In this document: positions 8,092-15,992 of the stretch, in pieces
Position numbering within the stretch: position 1 is the first letter of the stretch
Layout of the letters: each line of letters opens with the position of its first letter
Source of the DNA: Pseudomonadales bacterium
GTDB lineage: Bacteria; Pseudomonadota; Gammaproteobacteria; Pseudomonadales; Azotimanducaceae
Length of the DNA: 34,318 bases
Direction: 5' to 3'
Assembly: GCA_028279305.1 (NCBI GenBank)
Contig: JANQOA010000318.1
Location: forward strand, 1 to 34,318
Program-made: the position numbers and the translations under genes
Notes under the pieces: generated by a model
Databases searched by the model: none
Told to the model about the DNA's origin: nothing
What the model saw: only the letters and a program-made list of their open reading frames with translations

Positions 8092-8974
8092 ACTCCCTGA
8101 CCTGACCGTTTATGTCGACGCTCTGAACGAACGCCTGGCCGGCAGTGAACTGCAGGATATAGTGCTGACCTCTCCATTCCTGTCACGCACCGTGACACCG
8201 GGGGTAAAAGATCTGACCGGCCGTAAGCTGGTGGCCTGCTCCAGATTGGCCAAACAGTTGGTGTTTGGCCTGGAAGAAGACTACTTTTTTGTCATCCACC
8301 TGATGATCTCCGGCCGCCTGCAATGGGCTGACAGTTTTAAACCGCCGCCCAAACGCAACGGCCTGGCGGCGTTTAAATTCAGCGCCGGTACCGTGCTGTT
8401 TACCGAGGCCAGCAAAAAGAAACGCGCTTCGCTGCGCATCGTGCAGGGCCAGGCGGCGCTGGCGGAGCTGAACCCGGGCGGATTGGAAGTGCTCAGCGCC
8501 AGCCGGGATGAATTTGCCAGCCGTCTGGCGTCGGTGAACCATACCCTGAAGCGGGCGCTGACGGATCAGCGGGTGTTTGCCGGTATCGGTAATGCGTATT
8601 CGGATGAAATTCTGCTGCGCGCGCGCCTGTCACCCTTTAAACAGTCCGCCAAGCTCAGCGGCGCGGAGGTCACCGCCCTGTTTGAGGCCTGTCAGCAGGT
8701 GCTGCCTGAATGGGTGGAACTGCTGCGCGGCAAAGCCGCGGGTAAATTTCCCACCAAGGTGACGGCTTTTCACCAGGAGATGGGTGCGCATGGCAAGTAC
8801 AAACAGCCCTGTCCGGCCTGCGGCGCGCCGATCCAACGGATTGTCTATGCGGAAAACGAGGCCAACTATTGCGCCCGCTGTCAGACCGAAGGGCGGCTGC
8901 TGGCGGACCGCTCTTTGTCCAGATTGTTGAAAGACAACTGGCCGAAACGGCTGGAAGATCTGGAGAACCTTTAG
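8084..8974 (+). CDS. Fpg/Nei family DNA glycosylase
   Basis: 296 residues, cytoplasmic DNA repair. The protein opens MPELPDL, with Pro2 the nucleophile and Glu3 the acid of the family, and has Lys57 in RLAKQLVFGL at the usual place. The helix-two-turn-helix segment FAGIGNAYSDEILLRA lies at about 165-180. The zinc finger has Cys at 243, 246, 263 and 266. The enzyme removes oxidised bases and nicks the abasic site. A tail of about 28 residues follows the finger, where Fpg usually ends after one or two residues; this and the P-D instead of P-E at the start mark a divergent branch. It is translationally coupled to the MATE gene. Confidence 0.92.
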   Translation: MPELPDLTVYVDALNERLAGSELQDIVLTSPFLSRTVTPGVKDLTGRKLVACSRLAKQLVFGLEEDYFFVIHLMISGRLQWADSFKPPPKRNGLAAFKFSAGTVLFTEASKKKRASLRIVQGQAALAELNPGGLEVLSASRDEFASRLASVNHTLKRALTDQRVFAGIGNAYSDEILLRARLSPFKQSAKLSGAEVTALFEACQQVLPEWVELLRGKAAGKFPTKVTAFHQEMGAHGKYKQPCPACGAPIQRIVYAENEANYCARCQTEGRLLADRSLSRLLKDNWPKRLEDLENL

Positions 8975-8981
8975 CGGTTGA

Positions 8982-9010
8982 CCGGTGCTGCTGTTGAGCC
9001 GCGGCACCGG
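8982..9010. terminator. Hairpin between convergent genes
   Basis: CCGGTGC (8982-8988) and GCACCGG (9004-9010) form a 7-bp stem with a 15-nt loop, between the stop of the glycosylase and the stop of the fusion gene on the other strand. There is no clear T-run, so it may mark transcript ends only weakly. Confidence 0.4.
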
Positions 9011-9014
9011 CCGG

Positions 9015-10103
9015 CTACTTGTTGCGGTTACGCACCGCGGTGGAGGACAGATCGTTGCGGTAGGTGGATTCCGCTACCCCGCTGCACAGAGCACGCAGCG
9101 CGGGGGGCAACTCGATCTGCTCCAGGGTGACAAAACGCTTGCCGTGCACGCGGCCGAAAACCAGAAATCTCACCTGGCACTGCGCCAGATGATCGATTGC
9201 GGCGTCCAGCAGGTGGCGGTGCCCCTGGTAGAAGCGTACATCACCCACCCGCTCCATGGTGTCCACACCCAGCGCAAACGTCGCCCCCGGAAACAGGCCG
9301 GCTTTGTCGCTGAACCTGGCGGTGTTGGTTAACCACACCGGCGCATCGGTAATGGCCGCCAACCGGTGTTCCAGGGAAATGTAATCCAGGCTGGGTTTGT
9401 CCGCGTTCTTGACCGCCAGCTCATAGGCGCCCTCCAGACCGGTAAGCTGTTCCGCGGTGGCCAGCAGTTGCCGGTGGCCGTCGTGGATGGGATTAAATGA
9501 ACCCGGCAGCAACAGTTGTCCGCGGTGTTCGCCGACGCAGGTTTTGTAGGGTGCCTGACGCAGCAGGGCGGAAAAGTTGTCGCGCGCGGCGACCATGCGG
9601 GTTTGCACGGGCTGCGGCGGCTGGGCGCCGCCCACCAGCACAGCCTGCAGCGACTGCCAGATGGCGTCGATCAGGTTTTCCTCTTCCGCTGCGCGGTCGT
9701 TTGCGGCCTTGTCAAACACGAGGCTGAATTCGGCGCTCAGGCTGCCGGTCTGAATGGCCCAATGGGCGCGGTGTTCACCCTTTTTTGTGCGGTTGGTGGC
9801 CAGCGCGGCGGTGGCGCCGAAGCCGAACAAAGCGGCGGTTGCATCCGCCCCGCTGAGAATGGTGGCGCGGTGAAAGGCTGTAGCGGCGAGCTGGCGGGCG
9901 GTAGCCGCGGATACGGCCTGTTCGGGACTGCCGTCCAGCAGCTCTGCCAGTGCCGCCGCAGCGTAGGGTACAGCAGCCTCCAGCACGGTTGCTGAGGCGC
10001 CGGGGGTACTCAACATTTCCGACAACAGGCCCGAGCCGCCGCCGGTGAGGTAAAAAACACCCCGCCAGGGCGTTTCGTGCAGGGCGGTGGCGCGGGCGGA
10101 CAT
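9015..10103 (-). CDS. CinA-like domain fused to nucleotidyltransferase (NMNAT-like)
   Basis: 362 residues in two parts. Residues 14-155 resemble the CinA C-terminal (PncC, NMN deamidase) domain: VFYLTGGGSGLLSEML, PGASATVLEAAVPYA and the late ATAALATNRTKKGEHRAHWA. Residues 195-362 are a nucleotidyltransferase: LLLPGSFNPIHDGH (HxGH at 207-210) and the closing SSTAVR motif at 353-358, as in NMN/NaMN adenylyltransferases. The family ESCTGG serine and the lysine after the YSN segment are not conserved (the motif is YLTGGG, and PYAAAALAEL replaces the lysine region), so the N half may not be an active deamidase. Its ATG overlaps the upstream hydrolase stop as TGATG, so both are translated together. 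A role in pyridine nucleotide salvage is inferred. Confidence 0.8.
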   Translation of the reverse strand: MSARATALHETPWRGVFYLTGGGSGLLSEMLSTPGASATVLEAAVPYAAAALAELLDGSPEQAVSAATARQLAATAFHRATILSGADATAALFGFGATAALATNRTKKGEHRAHWAIQTGSLSAEFSLVFDKAANDRAAEEENLIDAIWQSLQAVLVGGAQPPQPVQTRMVAARDNFSALLRQAPYKTCVGEHRGQLLLPGSFNPIHDGHRQLLATAEQLTGLEGAYELAVKNADKPSLDYISLEHRLAAITDAPVWLTNTARFSDKAGLFPGATFALGVDTMERVGDVRFYQGHRHLLDAAIDHLAQCQVRFLVFGRVHGKRFVTLEQIELPPALRALCSGVAESTYRNDLSSTAVRNRNK

Positions 10104-10993
10104 CAGTCTGCCAGGAAAGTCCTGACCCGCTCGATAAAAGGCTCCAGCTGGTCGTGGTGTACCCAGTGGCCGGCGTCAGCAAATGCCTCCACTTCCAACG
10201 GGCAGTTAAAGTGCTTCACCCGGCCGTCCGCCACGGGGTCGGATGCCCAGGACTCCAGGCCGCGTACCAGCAGGGTGGGGCACTTGATGTTTTTGAACAG
10301 CGCCCAGGTCTGTTCCATGGGCAGCCCCGCCGGTGAGAAGGCGCGGACGTAGTTGTCGAACTTCCAGCTATAGGTGCCGTCTTCGTTCTGGTTGCTGCCG
10401 TGGATGGTCAGGTGCCGGGCTTGTTCCTCAGACAGATGCGGGTTTTCTTCCTGCATGCGCTGCAGAGCGTCTTTCAGGGTAGGGTAGCGCCGCACGATGC
10501 GTCCGGAGAGCTTGCGCAGGTCGTTCATCCAGAAGTGGATGCGCTCGTCCATGGGCTTGTTGATGCGTTCCTCGAGCATGGACGGCGGCGGCCCCATGCC
10601 TTCGATGGAGACGAGCTTTTTGACATTGTCGGGAAACAGGGCGGTATACAGCAGCGAGATAGAGCCGCCCAGCGAATGGCCGATGATGGTCACCGGCGCC
10701 ATGTTCTTCTGGTGCAGCAGTTGCGCGATATCGTAGACATATTCGGTCTGGTTGTACGAACCGCCCAGCATCCACTGGCTGTCGCCGTGACCGCGCAGAT
10801 CGGGGGCAATGATGTGGTAGTCGTTGCGGAAGCTTTCCGCCACCCAGTCCCAGTTGCGGCAGTGGTCGCGGCCGCCGTGGATCATGATCATCGGCGGCGC
10901 GTCGGGGTTCCCCCAATCCACATAGTGCAGGCGCAGGCGCTGGGAAAAGTAAGTATGGGAGGTGGGGCCGGGGATAGACTGCGTACCGGACAT
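10103..10993 (-). CDS. Alpha/beta hydrolase
   Basis: 296 residues from the ATG at 10993, which has CAGGAG upstream; an in-frame ATG at 11029 adds 12 residues without a ribosome site. The fold is plain: IMIHGGRDHCRNWDW gives the oxyanion loop, APDLRGHGDS the strand-4 turn, and GHSLGG the nucleophile elbow with Ser107. The C-terminal ADAGHWVHHDQ holds the catalytic His. Close relatives are esterases, lipases, C-C hydrolases or epoxide hydrolases, so the substrate cannot be named. It is the first gene of a two-gene unit with the CinA-like/nucleotidyltransferase fusion, overlapping it by 1 nt. Confidence 0.88.
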   Translation of the reverse strand: MSGTQSIPGPTSHTYFSQRLRLHYVDWGNPDAPPMIMIHGGRDHCRNWDWVAESFRNDYHIIAPDLRGHGDSQWMLGGSYNQTEYVYDIAQLLHQKNMAPVTIIGHSLGGSISLLYTALFPDNVKKLVSIEGMGPPPSMLEERINKPMDERIHFWMNDLRKLSGRIVRRYPTLKDALQRMQEENPHLSEEQARHLTIHGSNQNEDGTYSWKFDNYVRAFSPAGLPMEQTWALFKNIKCPTLLVRGLESWASDPVADGRVKHFNCPLEVEAFADAGHWVHHDQLEPFIERVRTFLAD

Positions 10994-11089
10994 CTGGGCG
11001 GCTGCTCCTGATCTTTGAAAACCCGGCATTATACGGAAAAAATCACCGGCTGAGACGGCTGCCGGAAGCCCCTGCGGGGTACCTCCCGG

Positions 11090-12550
11090 CTACAGGTATT
11101 TGCGGCTGTATTGCCGCACTTCGCTTCTGATCATGGGTGCCAGCAGATACAGACCCAACAGATTGGGAATGGCGACTATAAACACCAGCGCGTCGGAGAG
11201 ATCGATCAGCGCGGAGAGTTCAATGGCGCTGCCCAGAATTACAAAGCTTAAGAAAAACAGTTTAAAACCCAGGTCCGCCGCACGGCTGTTGCCCACCAGA
11301 TAGGTAAACGCTTTCAGGCCGTAGTAGGACCAGGTAATGATAGTGGAATAAGCAAACAGCATGGCTGCGATGGATAAAGGTATGGGTGACCAGCTCAGGG
11401 TGCTGGCAAACGCGCGGGTGGTCATTTCGATGCCGGCCATGGATTGATCAGCCAGGGCGGGATCGTAGATGGTGGTGATGATGACCAGAGCGGTGATGGT
11501 GCAGATCACCACCGTGTCGATAAAGGGTTCCAGCAGGGCGACAAAACCTTCGCTGACCGGCTCGTTGGTGCGGGCGGTGGAGTGCGCGATGGCGGCGGAC
11601 CCCAGACCCGCTTCGTTGGAGAACACCGCGCGGCGGAAACCGATAATCATGACGCCGATGATGCCGCCGGTGACACCCTGAGGATCAAAAGCGCCGTTCC
11701 AGATGGCGGCAAAAGCGCCGGGCAGGGCTTCATAATTGAGGGCAATTACCAGCAGTGCAACCAGTACGTACAGCAGCGCCATGCCGGGCACCAGTCTGGA
11801 AGTGGTGGCGGCGATGGAGCGGATGCCGCCGATGATGACCACACCCACGGCCAGGGCCAGCGCGCAGCCGATAATCCAGGTGCGGCCGGCAAACATGCTG
11901 TCCGCGCCGCCGGTGACATCCACCAGGATGGCGGCGGTCTGATTGGACTGAAACATGTTGCCGATGCCCAGACAGCCCAGCACCATGCTGGCGGCATAGA
12001 ATATGCCCAGCCCGCGCCCCAGCCGCGGCCAGTTTTTCAGGGCCAGACCTTTCTCCAGGTAATACATGGGGCCGCCCGAAACCACACCGTTCTCATACTT
12101 ACGGTACATGACGCCCAACGTGCATTCGGCCAGTTTGGTCGACATGCCCAGCAGGCCGGCGGCAATCAGCCAGAAGGTGGCGCCGGGACCGCCGACAGAG
12201 ATGGCAACCGCCACGCCGGCTATGTTGCCGATACCTACCGTGCCGGATACCGCGGTGGTCAAGGCCTGAAACTGAGAGATCTGCCCCGGATCATCCGGGT
12301 TGTTGTACTTGCCGCGCACGATATCCACCGCGTGGCGGAAGCCGCGGATATTGATAAACCCCAGGTAGACGGTAAAGAACACGCCGCCCGCCACCAGCCA
12401 CAGAACAATCAGCGGGATCTGGGTGCCAAACAGCTCGACGGAGTAGAATATGAAGCCGGAAGCCGCGTCGGCAACCGGCCGCATGGCCTGATCAATGATG
12501 GTGTCGATGGCCGGGGCTGGGCTGCCGGAGCCCGGGGTGGATTCATTCAT
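11090..12550 (-). CDS. Sodium:alanine (AGCS) symporter family protein
   Basis: 486 residues, about eleven hydrophobic segments. After a 40-residue Ser/Pro-rich N-terminus come LWLVAGGVFFTVYLGFINIR and the family signature around ALTTAVSGTVGIGNIAGVA and GGPGATFWLIAAGLLGMSTK, then GVMYRKYENGVVSGGPMYYL and RRAVFSNEAGLGSAAIAHST. This is the AGCS (AlsT/DagA) layout; members take up alanine, glycine or glutamine with sodium ions across the inner membrane. The gene stands alone and is transcribed away from the SirB2 gene. A very long open frame on the opposite strand of this gene is a codon-bias shadow. Confidence 0.93.
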   Translation of the reverse strand: MNESTPGSGSPAPAIDTIIDQAMRPVADAASGFIFYSVELFGTQIPLIVLWLVAGGVFFTVYLGFINIRGFRHAVDIVRGKYNNPDDPGQISQFQALTTAVSGTVGIGNIAGVAVAISVGGPGATFWLIAAGLLGMSTKLAECTLGVMYRKYENGVVSGGPMYYLEKGLALKNWPRLGRGLGIFYAASMVLGCLGIGNMFQSNQTAAILVDVTGGADSMFAGRTWIIGCALALAVGVVIIGGIRSIAATTSRLVPGMALLYVLVALLVIALNYEALPGAFAAIWNGAFDPQGVTGGIIGVMIIGFRRAVFSNEAGLGSAAIAHSTARTNEPVSEGFVALLEPFIDTVVICTITALVIITTIYDPALADQSMAGIEMTTRAFASTLSWSPIPLSIAAMLFAYSTIITWSYYGLKAFTYLVGNSRAADLGFKLFFLSFVILGSAIELSALIDLSDALVFIVAIPNLLGLYLLAPMIRSEVRQYSRKYL

Positions 12551-12614
12551 GGCGGCCTATACTGACGCTTCAGCGCACACATTGCACCCGGGAATTTACC
12601 GGGGGGGAAACGAT

Positions 12615-12971
12615 ATGCTCAAGGCTCTGCACTTTGCACTGGCGATGCTGACCGTCACAGGTTTTGTTATCCGCGCCGGCTGGTCTTATGTGTCCCCGGA
12701 TTTGTTGCAGGCACGCTGGGTGAAAACCGCGCCGCACGTGGTGGATTCCTTATTGCTGCTGTTGGGGGTGCTGCTGGCGCTGAGCCTGCCTGGAGGCTTC
12801 TGGCAGGGCTGGTTGCTGGCCAAACTGGCCGGTTTGCTGGCGTATATCGGTTTTGGCGTGCTTACCCTGCGCGGCCGCGGACCCTGGCGCGGGCTGGGGC
12901 TGGCGGGAGCGTTGCTGTCAGCGGGATATATTTTTGCGGTTGCTTTCAGCCGCGACCCGTGGGTGTTTTAG
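12615..12971 (+). CDS. SirB2 family membrane protein
   Basis: 118 residues from the ATG at 12615; a run of seven G followed by AAACGAT serves as the ribosome site. Four hydrophobic segments cover nearly the whole protein, with KALHFALAMLTVTGFVIR at the start, KTAPHVVDSLLLLLGVLLAL in the middle and LAGLLAYIGFGVLTLRGR near the end. This matches the small inner-membrane SirB2 family. The name comes from an early genetic screen in Salmonella, and no molecular function is established. It lies between the divergent symporter and the convergent YceI gene. Confidence 0.85.
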   Translation: MLKALHFALAMLTVTGFVIRAGWSYVSPDLLQARWVKTAPHVVDSLLLLLGVLLALSLPGGFWQGWLLAKLAGLLAYIGFGVLTLRGRGPWRGLGLAGALLSAGYIFAVAFSRDPWVF

Positions 12972-12996
12972 CCGCCGCAGCGGTGAACTGCGGCTA
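12969..12996. terminator. Hairpin joining the stops of sirB2-like and yceI-like genes
   Basis: The right arm CTGCGGCTA (12988-12996) pairs with TAGCCG...CAG (12969-12980, 3-nt bulge) around a 7-nt loop. Both convergent genes end inside it: TAG at 12969-12971 on plus and TAG at 12994-12996 on minus. No long T-run is visible, so termination is only suggested. Confidence 0.4.
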
Positions 12997-13608
12997 CTGC
13001 TGGACAAATGTAAGCAGGAACGACACCGGCACCGCCTGACTGATGCTGGGCAGGCCGGCCACCTCGCGGAGCTTTTCCACACCCTTTTCCAGCCCCACGG
13101 TCCCGGCGCTGAGCAGGATGGGCTGGCGGGTGGCCACAACTATAATGTCTTCCGCCACCCGCATGGCGCTGACGTGAGCGGTCACATCAACCTTGCGGTC
13201 TTTCAGCTGCAGGGTCCCGGGCAGGCTGTGGGCGCTGATTTTCCCGGGAGTGAGCGCTTCCAGCGCCTGCTGGTCCAACGGCACGCTGACCGTGGCGCGG
13301 GGAAAAATGTCCGATTCAAACAGCATACTCTGCATGCGTTCGTCGCGGATCGGAATCAGGGTATCAATACTGGCCAGAGCAATTTCCACGGTGGCGACAC
13401 CGTTGCCGCTGATGCTGCCGCTGAGCTGTTTGAAGCGGTGCACCTCGCCGATATTGCCGGCCTTAATGGTGACAAAACTTAACTGCGAATTTTCGTTGTC
13501 CAGGCTCCAGTTCGCCCAGGCTGGTGCTCCGGCCAGCAGTACGGCAGCCAGCATGAGGCGGCGGAGGGTACTGGGGGCTGGAAGTGCGCACCGGGTGCAA
13601 CGGTTCAT
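12994..13608 (-). CDS. YceI family periplasmic protein
   Basis: 204 residues with a signal peptide (charged start, hydrophobic 19-28, cleavage after AWA at about 32). The mature part begins NWSLDNENSQLSFVTIKAG and carries GSISGNGVATVEIALASIDT and RNERMQSMLFESD-like sequence (here RDERMQSMLFESDIFPRA), the YceI lipocalin-like core, ending in SFLLTFVQQ. YceI barrels bind polyisoprenoid or amphiphilic ligands in the periplasm and are often induced by stress; the ligand is not visible here. GAGG lies 7 nt before the ATG. It converges on the SirB2 gene. Confidence 0.88.
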   Translation of the reverse strand: MNRCTRCALPAPSTLRRLMLAAVLLAGAPAWANWSLDNENSQLSFVTIKAGNIGEVHRFKQLSGSISGNGVATVEIALASIDTLIPIRDERMQSMLFESDIFPRATVSVPLDQQALEALTPGKISAHSLPGTLQLKDRKVDVTAHVSAMRVAEDIIVVATRQPILLSAGTVGLEKGVEKLREVAGLPSISQAVPVSFLLTFVQQ

Positions 13609-13692
13609 AAGTAAGCCTCATTGGAAAAGTCACAGTATGGCATAGCCGGGTTGGGTACCGAAACGCTGATCACAACGCCCAAAGTTGGTGCA

Positions 13693-13705
13693 ACACGGGG
13701 CGTGT
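13693..13705. promoter_or_regulatory. Dyad upstream of the sigma-54 promoter
   Basis: ACACG-GGG-CGTGT is a perfect 5-bp dyad about 120 nt upstream of the -24/-12 element, and GTTG-GTG-CAAC lies next to it at 13684-13694. Sigma-54 activators bind dyads 80-200 nt upstream, so these are candidate enhancer sites. The match is short and could be chance. Confidence 0.3.
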
Positions 13706-13816
13706 GTGTAACGCCGTAGCGCACTGCGGCCTGCCGCCGGCGGCGGCCGCCGGCGCTGACCGCCGCAAAACCCTTCAATCCGCCCTGCGGACGGCTGTTT
13801 TGGGCCTGTTTGAAAG

Positions 13817-13833
13817 TTGGCACGCTCCTTGCT
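13817..13833 (+). promoter_or_regulatory. Sigma-54 (RpoN) promoter
   Basis: TTGGCACGCTCCTTGCT matches the -24/-12 consensus (TGGCACG-N4-TTGCW) at every conserved position. The invariant GG (13819-13820) and GC (13831-13832) are exactly 10 nt apart. Transcription would begin near 13844, about 32 nt before the acyltransferase ATG. Such promoters need an ATP-dependent activator, not found in this window. Confidence 0.8.
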
Positions 13834-13875
13834 CCTCCCAGGACAGACACTTAACTGCAAAACCAGGAGTTACGG

Positions 13876-14661
13876 ATGCCGGTTGTTAGTCTTGCCAAAC
13901 CCGCTGTTGCAAAACCGGGTAAGACGGTACCCCAGTTGTATGAGAAGGATGCCGGCAAATATGCCGGACCGCACCGCTGGCAGATCCAGGGCTGGGCCCG
14001 CCTGGTACGTAGGGCCTGGCACCGCCGCACCTACAGCCGTTGGGTTTGGGATGCCTGTGAGCAAGTGCAGGTGAAAGGTCTGGAGCATTTGCGGGCCATA
14101 CACGGCCCCTGTGTATTTGTCGCCAATCATCAGAGCCATCTGGATACCCTGGTGCTGCACGAAGTGTTGCCGAAGCGGATTCGCCAGCGGATTTTCTATG
14201 GCGCTGCGCAGGACCGCTGGTTTGTCAAAGGCCGCAGCAAGCTGGTGCTGCAGCCCTGGTATCAGTCCCTGGCGCTGGGCAACTTCCCGATTTTGCGCGG
14301 CGGCGGCCACCAGGCACTGGCCCATGCTCATTGGCTGCTGGGCAGGGGCAGGCATGTATTCCTGTTCCCGGAAGGTACCCGCGCCACCTCCGCAAGCCTG
14401 GGTGAATTTAAACACGGCGCCAGCATTCTGGCGTTGCAGAACAACGTGCCGGTGGTGCCGGTGTATCTGGCCGGGCTGCAGCAGATCCGCCCCAAGGGCA
14501 GCCGCGAAGCCGTGCGTGGGCGTGTTACCGTGGAGTTTCTGCCGCCCATTACCTTTTCGCCGGGCAGCGATACCGCCGCCGCCACCGAATGTATCCGTCG
14601 GCGCATGAACAGGCTGCACAGCCGTTATGCCGCTGACACCAGTTTTCCGCGTGCCGCATGA
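13876..14661 (+). CDS. 1-acyl-sn-glycerol-3-phosphate acyltransferase family (PlsC-like)
   Basis: 261 residues. The acyltransferase motifs are NHQSHLD (H-x4-D catalytic pair, about residue 83-89) and FPEGTR (about 161-166), with VPVVPVYLAGLQ as the later block. Members transfer an acyl chain from acyl-CoA or acyl-ACP to lysophosphatidic acid or a related lysolipid at the inner membrane. There is no clear membrane segment; an amphipathic basic N-terminus (RRAWHRRTYSRWVW) could attach it. AGGAG sits 6 nt before the ATG. The sigma-54 promoter directly upstream implies conditional expression, so it is probably not the housekeeping PlsC. A bidirectional terminator follows. Confidence 0.87.
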   Translation: MPVVSLAKPAVAKPGKTVPQLYEKDAGKYAGPHRWQIQGWARLVRRAWHRRTYSRWVWDACEQVQVKGLEHLRAIHGPCVFVANHQSHLDTLVLHEVLPKRIRQRIFYGAAQDRWFVKGRSKLVLQPWYQSLALGNFPILRGGGHQALAHAHWLLGRGRHVFLFPEGTRATSASLGEFKHGASILALQNNVPVVPVYLAGLQQIRPKGSREAVRGRVTVEFLPPITFSPGSDTAAATECIRRRMNRLHSRYAADTSFPRAA

Positions 14662-14749
14662 AGTTTATGCGGCGGGACTATTGCAGGAATTTCACTCTCC
14701 GAGTGCGACTCTCCCCTCTCTCCAACTGCAATGGGCCCGGTCGGGAAAA

Positions 14750-14782
14750 ACAGCGCCTGTAACCGCAGGCGCTGTACTTTTT
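14750..14782. terminator. Bidirectional intrinsic terminator
   Basis: ACAGCGCCTG (14750-14759) and CAGGCGCTGT (14766-14775) make a perfect 10-bp stem with a 6-nt loop. On plus it is followed by ACTTTTT; on minus the stem is followed by TTTTTCCC. It ends both the acyltransferase transcript and the convergent acyl-CoA dehydrogenase transcript. Confidence 0.8.
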
Positions 14783-14800
14783 CAGTTGCTGTAAACCGTC

Positions 14801-15964
14801 TCAGGCATCCAGCGTGCGGCTGATCAGTTCTTTCATGATTTCGTTGGTGCCGCCGTAGATCTTCTGCACCCGGGCGTCTTTGTACATGCGTGAGATCGGA
14901 TACTCGTCCATATAACCCGCGCCGCCGTGCAGTTGCAGGCACTCATCAATAATTTCGTTTTGTTTCTGAGTGCACCAGTATTTGGCCATGGAGGCGGTTG
15001 AGGCGTCCAACTGCCCGTCAATGTGCTTGAGCAGGCACTGGTCGACAAACGTGCGCGCTATAAGCGCCTCGGTTTTACATTCCGCCAGTTTGAATTTGGT
15101 GTTCTGGAAATCCAGCACCCGCTGGCCGAATGCTTTGCGGTCTTTGACAAACTCCAGGGTCAGGGCAATGGCCCGCTCCATATCCACCACCGCGGCCTGG
15201 GCGATATTCAGCCGTTCCTGGGGTAATTGCTGCATCAACTGAACAAAGCCGCGGCCCTCCTCCTCGCCGAGCCGGTTGCTTTGCGGCACCCGGCAGTCGG
15301 CAAAAAACATTTCCGACGTATCCGCTGAACTCTGGCCCAGTTTGCGGAGGTTGCGGCCGCGCTTAAAGCCCGGGTTATCCGTCTCCACCACAATCAGCGT
15401 GATGCCTTTGGCGCCCTGGGTGGGATCGGTTTTGGCGACCACAATCACCAGGTCACAGTGCTGGCCGTTGGTGATGTAGGTTTTGGCGCCGTTGATGACG
15501 TAATCGTCACCGTCCCTGGCCGCCGTGGTGCGCACACTCTGCAGATCTGAACCGGTGTTCGGTTCGGTCATGGCAATGGCACCCACCATGTCGCCGCTTG
15601 CCATTTTCGGCAGCCATTGCTGTTTCTGCGCTTCGCTGCCGTATTTCCAGATATAGGGGGCAACAATCTGGCTGTGCACCTGGTTACCCCAGCCGCCCAG
15701 ACCGGCCCGGCACTGTTCCTCCGCTACCACGGTTTCGTGCAGGTAACTGCCGCCGCCGCCGCCGTACGCGGCGGGGATCTCTGCGCACAGCAGGCCCGCT
15801 TCACCGGCTTTGTTCCAGGCCTCGCGGGCCACTAGGCCGTCAGCGACCCATTGTTCGTTGTGCGGTACAAATTCGGTGGCAAAAAACTTACGCGCGGCGT
15901 CCTGCAACATGCGTAATTCGTCGTTCAGCCAGGGTGACGTGTAGTTCTCGAAGATATCGGTCAT
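14801..15964 (-). CDS. Acyl-CoA dehydrogenase, long-chain (LCAD-like)
   Basis: 387 residues. It has MTEPNTGSDLQSVRTT near 132-147, the beta-domain VINGAKTYITNGQ, then LPQERLNIAQAAV at 247-259, FVKDRKAFGQRVLDFQ, and the end IYGGTNEIMKELISR. The Gly before GT rules out the medium-chain catalytic position. The LPQERL Glu (residue 250) falls where long-chain and isovaleryl enzymes keep their base, and the C-terminal signature matches mammalian LCAD as I recall it. The enzyme oxidises fatty acyl-CoA, probably long or branched chain, passing electrons to ETF. The ATG at 15964 has only a weak ribosome site. The SMP-30 gene ends 28 nt upstream in the same direction. Confidence 0.92.
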   Translation of the reverse strand: MTDIFENYTSPWLNDELRMLQDAARKFFATEFVPHNEQWVADGLVAREAWNKAGEAGLLCAEIPAAYGGGGGSYLHETVVAEEQCRAGLGGWGNQVHSQIVAPYIWKYGSEAQKQQWLPKMASGDMVGAIAMTEPNTGSDLQSVRTTAARDGDDYVINGAKTYITNGQHCDLVIVVAKTDPTQGAKGITLIVVETDNPGFKRGRNLRKLGQSSADTSEMFFADCRVPQSNRLGEEEGRGFVQLMQQLPQERLNIAQAAVVDMERAIALTLEFVKDRKAFGQRVLDFQNTKFKLAECKTEALIARTFVDQCLLKHIDGQLDASTASMAKYWCTQKQNEIIDECLQLHGGAGYMDEYPISRMYKDARVQKIYGGTNEIMKELISRTLDA

Positions 15965-15992
15965 ATTGGAATCTACTTATATAGAAAGTGGG

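Noticed and set aside
11444..12565. Open frame of 373 codons on plus, opposite the amino-acid symporter
   Set aside because: It mirrors the AGCS coding frame, is rich in Gly/Asp/Gln/His as GC-biased antisense frames are, and matches no family; the symporter on minus is certain.
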